Below, piece by piece: positions 54,033-64,000 of a stretch of 64,000 bases of DNA; within the stretch, counting starts at the first letter, position 1; each line of letters opens with the position of its first letter. This DNA is from Ianthella basta. Taxonomy: Eukaryota > Porifera > Demospongiae > Verongiida > Ianthellidae. Location: the NCBI GenBank assembly GCA_964019415.1, contig OZ025874.1, forward strand, positions 2,377,512-2,441,511. Direction: 5' to 3'. The notes below the pieces were generated by a model. That model searched no databases. It saw only the letters and a program-made list of their open reading frames with translations, and was not told where the DNA came from. The translations under genes and the position numbers were made by a program.

Positions 54033-57000
54033 TCACAGATGGGGCGGTGGGAAGAGGATCAGCTGCCACAAACGCAAAGGATAGAGGATCAGAGACAGGC
54101 GAATGAAAGCCAACATCTGAGCCATCCCATCACTGCTGCATATTGCTGCTGTCTCTTCTGGGAGAGTAGGTCTGCCAGTCTCTTGTAAAACGTGTCTGCT
54201 TCCTTGCCCATGGCGCCATTGGTGGATAGAACTAGTGGAGTGAAGACTCCACGCTTCACTTTGCGAATACACTCTCTATATTCATGTTCTTGTCCTGTTC
54301 GTGCTTTCTGTAGGCAGATGCTAGGTTGCTGGAGAAGTTCGAGGATGCGTTTGGGTGGAAGACCCTCACATCAAAAAATGCATCCTGCGATCTATTCCAA
54401 AACCCTCTGGCACGTATGTCAACACGAGCTCCGTCATCTGAGTTGGCTAAACGAGCTGTCAGAGTTTCTCCATTAAGGGGTTGAAGAACTGGTTCTGTAG
54501 CAATGCTGCAGCAAACCTCGGTAAGGAGTGAGGCTGTAATGTCATGGATCTCGTTGTGACGTATGGTGGGGAAGCCTCCCATGTGACAAATCATGGCATG
54601 ATTGAAGGAAAAAGGTACTCCACAATTGAAAGACTGAGGTGTGTTGCTCAGATTCCAGCCATATCAAAGGGCAAGAGCATCTCTGAACTCTCCCTTGTGA
54701 AGATGGAAGCCATGTTCGTCAAAAGGGAGCCCTGATAGCCATGCGGATGATCCTTTCTCCTTTGAAAGGTCCGTGCATCGTTTCAGCTGTGGTATGAGCC
54801 GGTCACTGACGCTGTGAGCTTGTTCATCTTGCTTCTGGTGGTTCATCTTCTTTATGTCGTTCTTGGGCGTTTTGGTGATGTTGTGATCAACGGTCTCAGT
54901 GGGATTTTGCGAAACTATCAGTGCTACAAGCTGTGCTTTAACTCTCTCTGAGGAGTGAAAACTATCCCAGGCCTGAGTTGTAGGGTTGCAAATTCTAAGT
55001 CCTCCGAGACTGACTGGAAGAGCAAGTAGATCCCTCTCAATGTCAGAACAGGGTAGGTGCCCAGTGAGTGCAGGGATGAAGTGATGGTGTAGCGCTTCTT
55101 CCAATGGCTGTAGTAAATCACCAATCTCATGGACAGTTCTGAGTAAGTAGGACTAACAACTGGACAGACCATGCACATAAGCGGCATAGGCAGCATGAGG
55201 TTGTGACTTGGCCACTTTTGCAAGATCCATGATGTCTTTTGTCCATCCCTTTACTTTGTCTCGAACATACTCTTCAGTGAAGGTTCTGGATCCCAAAGCT
55301 GCACCAAGATGTCGCTTACCATTGGTGGTGATATGCCCATCCTTCTTGGCAAAAGCTGATTCCGCTGACTCCAAAATCTCTTCCTTGACAACAAGGTAGG
55401 TTTTGGAGGCGTTGGAATAGTAGCCAAATGATGGACCGCGATCAGCTAGCTCATCCCACAACTGGCAAAGCTTTGTGCACGAGGAAGCTCCTGTGGCTCC
55501 GTCAGCATACCAGGCTTGGCATACTTCTGGGCAACTATCTTTCAGCTGTCTAATGAACGGGGCAATGGCCAGGGCATATAGCCATGGCCAAGGGGTCACC
55601 TTGAGTGGTCCCCCCTGAGGACGCAATTTCGCCACTGCCTGTGATGAAAAGACGAGTTGGTGCTCTGTGAGTGTTGGCCCAAAGATGGGCAGCTAATGTT
55701 GATGTTGTGGATAGCTGCTTTGCGGTTCAATGAATTGAACACATTACTAGCATCCACTAGGAGAGCAGCTTCTGTGCCAGCTGATTGGTAGATGGTGCGC
55801 ATTGCATGTATGACAGCCTCACAGCCTCCTTCTTGGCCTGCGCACAGTTAAAGAGGTCCAACTGTCTCCTCCACATCATTGCCGATGGTTTTCAAGATGG
55901 CTTTGGCAATAATTCTTCTGGGGACTTCCCCCACTCCAATAGGTCTAACACCTGGACACTTGTCCAGTGGTATTAGACGACAGGCAACAAATGCAACAAG
56001 CCCTTCAGGATCGACATATGTGGAGGCAATGCGACGGCCTACACTGGCAAGCACGGTACACAGATTGTTGAAGGCAGATTTGAATGAGCAACACAGCCTT
56101 TTCCATGCGAGTGCATCTAGCCCAGATGGACCTGTAGCGCCGTTGGTGCACAGAGATGCTTGTCTAATTGCATCACCATCCATTCTCAAAGATGATGGGA
56201 TTGACATGATCAGAATCACCTTCAACTAGAGTCCGAGGATCTGCATCCTTGCCTTTGGGGGCGTTTTTCTTCTAGGATGTCTCTGGTGGACCTCATGCTA
56301 GTTTCTCCATCCTTAGTTTCAGGGGTCAGATCATCCAGCTTGAGGACACCACCACTGGTATTACGTGACAAATATCTCAAGGCACTTTGGACTTTGCCCT
56401 GTAGTACCAGATCTCGGTAAATCCTGCCAACTGTCTCATCACTCGAGGCCTGAGTTACGTTGCCAAGACGATTTTGAATGCATTTGCCTTCATCAAGTAG
56501 CGTCTCTAGACCTCCTTGCAGCCACAGATCCAGCCGTCTTTGGAGGTGTTTGGTGTGATCTTTACTCTTACTGGTTCTGCTCAGTTTCTGCAGCAAGACA
56601 ATGTGGATGACAGCGATTGCTTTCATGGCTACGCACTTAAGAGATGAGCTATCTGCATATGCCTGAAAAAGACAAGCCAACTCAGAGACAAAAGCTTTCC
56701 CTGAGGAACCACTTCTTCGTAGGCGGAATTGATTTTCTCATGAAAACCCTCACCACTGCATGAGCCCCATGTGAAGTTGGGTGGTTGCAGGGCATCAAAA
56801 GGTAAGTTCATTGGGATCAACAGGATCAGCAGGACTGTCGTTGAGAGATGGAGGATTTTGAGATAGATCTTTGGATGAAATTGGTGATCGGGGGTTGCGG
56901 GCTGACGATGATACTGATGTGGAAGGAGCATCGGGCTCGATGGTGTAGTGACGAAGCCTCCTTTTGGTGGTTTTTGACAATTTTCGCAATTTTATCCCTA

Positions 57001-57069
57001 TGCCAATGTATTGTGAATTCGAAACACCCTGTACCATCCCTACATAGAGAGTACTATCGTACTTGCTGA
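54033..57069 (-). pseudogene. Retroelement B: RT with C-terminal restriction-like endonuclease region
   Basis: Minus-strand pieces in order: basic and Ser/Pro-rich N-terminus (57069-56800), FTWGSCSGEGFHEKINSAYE (near 56740), HLQRRLDLWLQGGLETLL and YRDLVLQGKVQSALRYLS (56222-56680), GATGPSGLDALAWKRLC and VRPIGVGEVPRRIIAKAI (55848-56225), [45 protein letters not shown] (active site, see finding), KTYLVV (55153-55802), SLGGLRI (54664-55104), then CHMGGFPTIRHNEIHDI and DDGARVDIRARGFW with AFFDVRVF (54256-54594). The last block fits a C/H cluster followed by a PD-(D/E)XK-like core. At least four frame breaks. Would prime on nicked DNA if intact; this copy is dead. Confidence 0.82.
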
Positions 57070-57337
<268 letters not shown>

Positions 57338-58928
57338 AATTGTATGCTGCCTCCATAAACGTGCTGGAAATGCCCAGTCTGTAAAGCATAAAAGTAGATT
57401 AAAACTGTGTACAAGCAAGAAGTAAACACAGCTAGCTGCTGTCGTTACACAGGATCACAGTACTACTAATACTGCAGTGGCTCTGTACAGCCATTGGTTC
57501 CATTGGGTGCTATCTTTCTGTTCCAGTAAAGATTACTGGAAAGCCTCTCAGATCACCAAGATGAAACAGAGGAAACAGTAGCTAACTACATAGCTATTTA
57601 TACACAGTTAAAGCGATAGAAACAACAAAAAACACCACTTGAGCTTACCTCTGTGCTTTAGTCTTCTCCATTGGAGCAAGAAACCTTAGATAATGTAGTA
57701 AAGACGTTCAGGCTCGCCCATCTGCGTTTGAACTAGCTGGCATTGTCTTCCACACTTAACTTACACACCGTCTATCCTATGCAGTTGGGGTGACAGACAC
57801 ATAGTCAATTAAGGTAATGATGTCAACATTGGCCAATGAATATTATTATTCTGACGGTCTATTGTCCAGTCTGCCCATGGTCTGTCGTACACCCTGTCTT
57901 GCACATGTGTGCAGCCCGTCTTCTTGGGCAGACGGCATTTGGTCTTCCCACGTCTTCCAGGATTGAATCTCCTGTGCATGGGTTGAGAAATCTCATCACC
58001 TAAAAGCCCAGGGCTGGTAGTTTGACCTTTGCGATATTATCAATATTGCACAGGTCAGATTCTCATATCACAGGTCAACCAAGAGAGCTGCAGTTGTCAG
58101 TACAAGACAGGAGCTGTTTAAATGAGATCTAGACCAAAGAAAACTGAAGCTGTCCTTGAAGACATGTAGTACATGTCAGCAAGCAACAGAGAACAAGAAA
58201 CATGGAAAGGGCATCAAGCAGTGGAATTAATACAAAGGCAAATGAGCACACACATGCTTGAAATACTACATACTCACTCCTAGGTTATCAACTTTCAATA
58301 GGGCGCACTACACGGACGGTCTGGGAACCCACCTTGAAGGACAGGATTAATGCAATCCTGTTGCCAGTGTGTTCACTCGACTTCCTCAAGCCTGTGGAGC
58401 TCAAAACCTTCCCCTTTCGGCTACGAACACTGACCAGCCGAGGTCAGTCGTTGCACATGTTCCAGTGAGTTGTCCGTAATCTTCCGCAAGCTTTCCTTCA
58501 GTCGGCGTGCGCTGCATGGTAAAGTAGAATAAGGGGATTCCAAAGAAGATGGATTTCTGAACAGGGCACCGCATTTCACCTGCACACAGTAGAACAGCTT
58601 CCTGTTCTATCATTCAGTTAGAACAGGAGTTGATATGACAGCCAACACAGTGAGAAGCTGTTCCTTCAAATACAAGCGAAACACGGCACCGTGTTCAGAA
58701 ACCCCATCTTGTTCGGAAACCCATACTATACCTTACCATTCTCTTCCATCATGGCAGCTTGTTGGGATATCTGAGCAGGAATGCTGGAACTCTCGCCAAA
58801 GTGGCCACTCAGTGACACAACACAAGCAAAGAAGGTCGACGCTAAAGAACTCCAGCACATACTCTTACTAAGTAGGGAGAAGAGCGCTTATTTGAGTGAC
58901 ACGCTGGGCATATAAAAGTTATAGACCT
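57338..58928. other. Unassigned spacer
   Basis: No supported gene on either strand; ORFs of 70-78 codons at 58401-58613 and 58635-58871 have no features. A CAGACGG-type word recurs around 57860-57950. Confidence 0.4.
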
Positions 58929-59084
58929 CTTAGTGTGCAATACAACGCATATACAGCACTCACCCTCTGGTGCTTCACACCCTCGGGCCTTGTCTCATTG
59001 CCAGCCCTACCTCCCCTATGGTAGGGTCTGGGACGAGACTACTCAGGCCTCACGGACTGTGTATGCATCGTATTGCACTCTAAG
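58929..59084. mobile_element. Short palindromic MITE (156 bp)
   Basis: The 28-bp ends CTTAGTGTGCAATAC... and, inverted, CTTAGAGTGCAATAC... match at about 23 positions. A second small hairpin around CCCTACC/GGTAGGG sits in the centre. No duplication resolved. Confidence 0.6.
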
Positions 59085-59863
59085 CGATCGATAACTATAC
59101 ATGTACAATCATGCCAGCTAGAGCCCCTTTGCTGACGCTTACTTTGCAGAGATGAGGAGGTTCATTATGTTTGCTTTGCTAATTAATTATATTAATTGCT
59201 AATTCACGCATGCCATGTGCATTTCTTGTCAATGATAAATTGGCAATGCTACGATGTGTGCCTACTTGCTAAGCCATGTACTATATATCTACTCTATCGA
59301 TCATGCATAGATCATCGGGCCTTTTGTGCTTATGCTTATTATCCTTTCCTTCTCAACCATTTCTACGCAGCAATTATCCTTTAATCTAGCATAGATCAAG
59401 CATGTAATGCATTTTTATATGACTGGACTTACACCCCTTTGGGGGACAAGTATAATCCAGACCAATATAGACCAACAAAATCAAAGAGCATATGTCCTGC
59501 CCTCCAGGGCTCACGCTCACTAGATAGGGACATATACAGTCAACATTCACCAGTACTCAAATACACTACAGATGTGTCTTCTGAGTTGGTCACCTATAGC
59601 TGCTTGTTTGTAAATTATAGGATTATTTAGCTAGTCTTGCTTTCATCATGTACTGCAAGTAACAGGCCTAGGACATTATGTCAGGCTGTATATGAAAATA
59701 TGTCAGTGTTTGCTTCATTCTGTTCGTATGTGCATGCAGAGAAACCAGACAGGTATTATGATTCATGCCATTCTTGCTTTCGTCTGTATATAACATTGGC
59801 TAATGTGAATGGATCATGGACCTTTGTTAGCACTCTGTTCATTCTGCTCCTGGATACATACAG

Positions 59864-61194
59864 ATGTACTGGTGCAGAAACCAGACGGGAAGCTTACAAC
59901 AGAAGAGCTCTCTTCCCTTTGGAATACTAGCAAATATGATCTTATAGTTGTACTGTTTGGCCTGACAGGAATGGGATCAAGCACATTAGGGAACTTTCTC
60001 CTTGGAAAGCATGTGTTTGAGGTCAGGGATTCTTCTGTTTCTGTGACTGATAAAGCTCAAGCGGACTGCTCTGTGCTGGACGGACAACGCATGTGCATCG
60101 TGGATACTCCTGGCTTTGCCAACACCCATCACATCAAAACACAGAATACTGAAGCAAAGAACCTGGCCAATACTGCAGCCTATTTCATTGTGGAGCTCAG
60201 CAAGACCATGCTGATGGCAAGGCATGGTGTTCATGTTTTCTGTATGGTTGTTCAAGCTGACAAGGTAGAATGGTTTAGCACCACAAAGCTGTTGGACCTG
60301 CTTGATATTCTAGGCAACAACTATTGGAACCACACCATTCTGGTACTCACCCACGGAAATATGTTTGACAAGACAAGTGAGGATAGGCAGTATGAGAAAT
60401 TTGAGGCTATGTTAAACAGCCCCAATTGTCCAGAAGTTTGGAAGACTCTCATTGAGAAGGTTAACAAGCGATATGTGATTGTAGAGTCAGAGGATCGAAA
60501 AGATCCCAGAGCATATCATGCAAGAAAGGTTAAGGAGCTTAAAGAGCACTCCTCTGCCATTGTGGCTGCTCATGGTCCATACAACGACACATTACATCCC
60601 TTTTTAAAAGAATGCATTGAGACTGCCAAACGTGAGTTGCGCAATGAGTTTGAAGATATGAACAGCCCAGAGGCCCAGGTTGCTGCACTGCAGGTTGCCT
60701 TTCAGAACATCTCAGCCATGTTGCACAAGAAATTTTGTATCAAGCTTGCAGGGGGAGTTGACACTGAGCTGTTGCAAGAGAAGGCTAAAGCAAAAGAAGA
60801 ACTTCCAAAAATGCTCAAGCAAATAGAACAGTTATATCAGCAGTTATCCAAAGAGCAGGAAGAAGAGCACAGGGCTCAGGAAGCAGAAGACAGAGCAAAG
60901 GATGCACAAAGAGCGGCCGAGGAACAAGCAAGGGTGGCACGTGAGGCAGAAGATAAAGTTAGAAGGGAATTGGAGGAGTACCTAAAGAAGCCTATATTTG
61001 CAGAAAGGGTTGTAGAGACACGTGTCTCAAGTGGCAACTTCTACTGGTGGGCGTGGGTATATTCTGCTGAAGCTGTAGATGTGGCTACAAGGATAACGGC
61101 TAAGGCTGATAACTACTTGACCAAAAGACGTGCCAAGAAACATGCAAGACTTAATCTCAGCGCCATCCTATTGGAAAGAGGAATCATTGATTGA
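59864..61194 (+). CDS. AIG1/GIMAP-like GTPase, last exon
   Basis: A single 443-codon exon after a CATACAG acceptor at 59863; it reads DVLVQKPDGKLTTEELSSLW and ends LLERGIID. The frame is open upstream to 59809, but that stretch looks like intron, so one or more small 5' exons are missing from the model. AIG1 signature: G1 region LIVVLFGLTGMGSSTLGNFL, G3 IVDTPGFANTHHI, a middle ILVLTHGNMFDKTSE (the conserved-box position), then a helical tail with an Ala/Glu/Arg-rich coiled coil (about 60840-60990). GIMAPs are membrane-associated immune GTPases. The P-loop lysine is replaced by serine (GMGSST). A Trp-rich FYWWAWVYS follows the coiled coil. Family call is firm; activity is doubtful. Confidence 0.85.
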
Positions 61195-62967
61195 GTAGTC
61201 TCGTTCAACTAGATAAGTTGGCTGTGCATTGTAAGCTGTTTACATGCCCTATAGGGATAATTGTTGCTCGCAAATCACCTGCTCATTGTGAATGATCTAC
61301 GATTATGTATGTAATGGTGAGGTCATTTTGTCTTTTAAGTATGTTGTTATATTTGATTCAGGGAGTGATAATTATTATTAGATGGCTGGGTGACTCTTTG
61401 CGTTGCAAGTGTGCATGCTGCATGTTGCATTATATATAGGTGGACAACTTTGATGCAAATATGGTATAGATTAAGTGTTTAATTGAAATTTACTACTGTA
61501 ACAACATCTGTATGCAAGATGCATAATTATAATTTATGCATGTATATACACAATGCTACCTCACACAGTGACACAGTAAATTAAATTAAACAAATTAAGT
61601 AACATTAATACTTAGCTAACTGATGAGAATCTAGATAGCTATATAGCTGTATATAATATATACCTCACAGCACTCAAAGCCATATCCTTTAGCAGAACTC
61701 AGCTGATGATGCATGAATGTGAATCAAAACCTTTGGAAATATTCCCAAATCCCTGAAATATATAATATAATACAATACACCTGAACAAACCCATGGCCAC
61801 ACCCCAAATAATTACATACTATAACTATGTATAGGCAGAATCTGATGCATAATTATTGTGGAGGTGCATGAGCCTGGGCAAGCGCCTCCCAATTATAAAA
61901 TGGCAGATAGAATGGGTCTGGGTTCGAGACTATAGTGTCTATATGGCTGGTCTTACAGTACGTGTCTGCCTGATGGCGTGGGCTGGCTTTGCCTGGCCTT
62001 AGCTATATTATATATAGCCCAGAAGCTGTGCCTGCGCGTGCATGCTCAGCAGTTTGGCCTTTGCACTGCCAATGGCTCAACAGCATCACTCATGGTAGAC
62101 GGACAAATCATTCATTCCAAGACTCTAATGCAAATACAGTGTGTGCTAACGTTGTGTGTATAAAATGTCTGATTGCAACGGCAAAGCTTGTACAATAATA
62201 CCATATAATTACAGTACATACTGTGACTATCCTATTTGTGTAGTGTTCACTTTCCCTGTGTCGTATATATGGCAGCCAAATTGTTTTAGTTGGCACTGGC
62301 TGTAGTGGGGAGAATGGAGAGAGAGGGTTGGAAGTGAAGCTTGATCCTGTACAAGGGGGGCAAGCACAGCACTTTCTTGTCCTTCCCCAGTCACAGGCAT
62401 CACGTGTGAGCCATGGAAGGAGGACAACCACTGGCAGGTAGAGCTTGGCTGATGGATACTCTGCACTGGAGTGGGGTACTCTGCAGTGCATTCTGCTGCT
62501 TCCAAAATTCACCTAGAAGGAAAGGGAGACAGAATGAACCCCAACCTGGTCATCTTCCTACTCACCTAATTCATCTATCTTCATTACTCAAGGGCCATGG
62601 AGCAATAATATAATATTCTCAACATTTCAAGTACCATGTTCAGGGTAGCATAAACAGGGTCATGGAAGTGGCTCCTGTTTCATTTTACAACAGTCGATTT
62701 CAGAATGGTTGCCCAAAATTAATGACAAATGGTGAATCATAAAAATATAGGGTATATAAATGGCAAATGGTGTGCCACCATTGTACAACTTCATAAACCG
62801 TGACGTCCAGTGCACAGTTTTTGCATCCACATGTCGCTCAGGAGGATCGCGCTAGGCGTCATACTAATTGCCATTTGTTGGGATTTACCATTTGCCAATT
62901 GGACAGCCATTTAAATTACACATCACAGAGAATATAGGCCTACAAACTTAACATTATGCCATTATTA
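61195..62967. other. 3' flank and AT-rich spacer
   Basis: TATATA-rich and CATG-rich sequence with no supported gene. A fragment of the dispersed repeat lies near 61560. Minus-strand ORFs in 62108-62512 overlap each other and lack domains. Confidence 0.4.
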
Positions 62968-63155
62968 CATCAAATGGCTGCCTCATACAGTGACACAGTA
63001 AACAAAATAACTAAGAATCTTTCTAGTGCAACAGTCTATAGCACAACATAGTAACTTTAAGTCATCCTTTAACACAGCTCAGCAGTAGTTGTCAGTTTCC
63101 CTCTAAAAGGGGTTTCCTGAACCCTTGGAAATCCCCTTCCCCAAGTCTCTGAATT
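62968..63155. repeat. Dispersed repeat, copy 2 (copy 1 at 15023-15200)
   Basis: Same orientation as copy 1. See that entry for shared blocks. Confidence 0.6.
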
Positions 63156-63887
63156 ACAACACCCACACAAACATATAATTATACTGCATAGTGTTGAAAT
63201 GTGCAGCGTGACTTGTGTGTGTGTGTGTCACTGTATTGTGCGGTTACACATACTGATTTGCTCATTTCACTCTGATTTGTCTGGAGATGTTTGTCATGCA
63301 ACTCTGCAGGAAATTAAAGATGGCATGTGGTCAGCAGCAGTGTATAATGTGCACCAATATACAGGCATGAACAACATCAAAACACAAAACACAGGACAAC
63401 ACAGAGCAGAGAGTGTCCCAAGGTGTAGGGTATTAGCTACTCTCCACAACACATGATGGAACTAGACTTGTGGTTTTATGTCAGTGTAAAAACTGCAAGT
63501 GAACAGTCTCCATATGGCAATGTGTCTCTAAAACATGTGCACAATAGCTGGCCATGTCTTGTCATCCCTTCAGTCCTGACATTCACTGTACATTTAAATC
63601 CTATATCTTTACAGGATTGGAGCGAGAGTAAAAGTACTATAATCATGGATAACTCTATAATCTATGCTAGAATGTAATACATACAATACAATTGGACAAT
63701 AATAAGTACACTATGGAGTTTCTTCTATGGCTGGCCTGTGACAACAACTACTGCTAAAGCTGTCATCAATCCCTTCATTCTTTGAGAGGAACCTCATAGT
63801 TAAAATGGTGGACATATGGAGCACCCTAGCTATATGCATGCGTATAAAAGAGCATTACCTTGAAAATTTATTACAGCTGGAATTTAC
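63156..63887. other. Non-coding, short (GT)n at 63213-63227
   Basis: No supported gene; ORFs here are short and featureless. Confidence 0.4.
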
Positions 63888-64000
63888 CCAGAATGCTGAG
63901 AAAATCTTGGAATCCTTGTACACCAGTGACAGTGATGGCGTTCTTCACACACTGCAGTAAACGGGACTTCTTCGCTTCCTTGACTTCCTGGAAGTTCCTC
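63888..64000 (-). CDS. Partial exon, possible death-fold domain (runs off the window)
   Basis: Minus-strand frame reads RNFQEVKEAKKSRLLQCVKN, AITVTGVQGF and QDFLSILG, then a GGTAAAT donor at 63887. The SRLLQCVKNA...GFQDFLSIL pattern resembles helices 4-6 of CARDs, where a leucine-rich helix is followed by a G-F/Y-x-x-FL-x-x-L turn. Only 37 codons are visible and the 5' end is outside the window. Confidence 0.45.

Noticed and set aside
59809-59863. N-terminal extension of the GIMAP-like ORF
   Set aside because: The 18 codons before 59864 precede a good CATACAG acceptor and do not resemble AIG1 proteins; taken as intron.
61905-61960. tRNA-like gene (GGGTTCGAGAC)
   Set aside because: Resembles a T-arm only; no acceptor-stem pairing or B-box/A-box spacing could be found.

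Overview
This is a 64-kb stretch of animal nuclear DNA: coding sequence is split into short exons with GT-AG introns whose phases agree, there are no bacterial-style operons, and most of the length is mobile-element debris. A CARD-domain gene, an AIG1/GIMAP-like GTPase, genes with KDZ-transposase-type cysteine clusters, a Gmr1-type Ty3/Gypsy element and RT-RLE retroelements together suggest a non-bilaterian invertebrate. A sponge is my best guess; a cnidarian is possible. The phylum is inference.

Layout. 1-2.9 kb: a broken Ty3/Gypsy element (minus strand) with a solo LTR inserted in its RT. 3.1-14.6 kb: a minus-strand gene with KDZ-associated cysteine clusters. Its exons 2 and 3 match in phase across a 9-kb intron, which holds a divergent gene pair: an 11-exon minus-strand gene with a ParB-like fold (6.7-11.3 kb) and a 4-exon plus-strand gene (11.5-13.1 kb), sharing a 200-bp CpG-rich promoter. 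15.9-17.4 kb: a second broken copy of the same Gypsy family. 18.0-19.6 kb: two copies of a 760-bp non-autonomous DNA transposon with 9-bp target duplications.

19.9-41.3 kb: a plus-strand CARD gene, reconstructed as seven exons over 21 kb, ending in a probable membrane segment. Its first intron carries the most striking object in the window, a 3.18-kb array of 365-bp units, 2.5 in one orientation and 6.2 in the other. Every complete unit contains a well-formed type I hammerhead ribozyme, and an 11-bp target duplication flanks the whole array. This is the signature of an animal retrozyme. Later introns hold a TTAA-type element with a THAP remnant, a 2.43-kb long-TIR element with a nested element and a minisatellite, several TA-type MITEs, a RecQ-helicase fragment, a large foldback structure and a hAT MITE.

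41.5-50.3 kb: a transposon nest. An inverted pair of about 370-bp repeats brackets a TTAA element and a hAT element, and the hAT element is split by a full-length LTR element whose integrase precedes its reverse transcriptase (Gmr1 order). 51.5-57.3 kb: two decayed minus-strand retroelements, the second with a restriction-like endonuclease region and a damaged YADD motif. 59.9-61.2 kb: a GIMAP-like GTPase whose P-loop lysine is replaced by serine. A partial minus-strand exon, possibly of a death-fold domain, runs off the right edge.

No tRNA, rRNA or CRISPR locus was found. Exon models come from reading frame, splice sites and phase by eye, not from transcripts.
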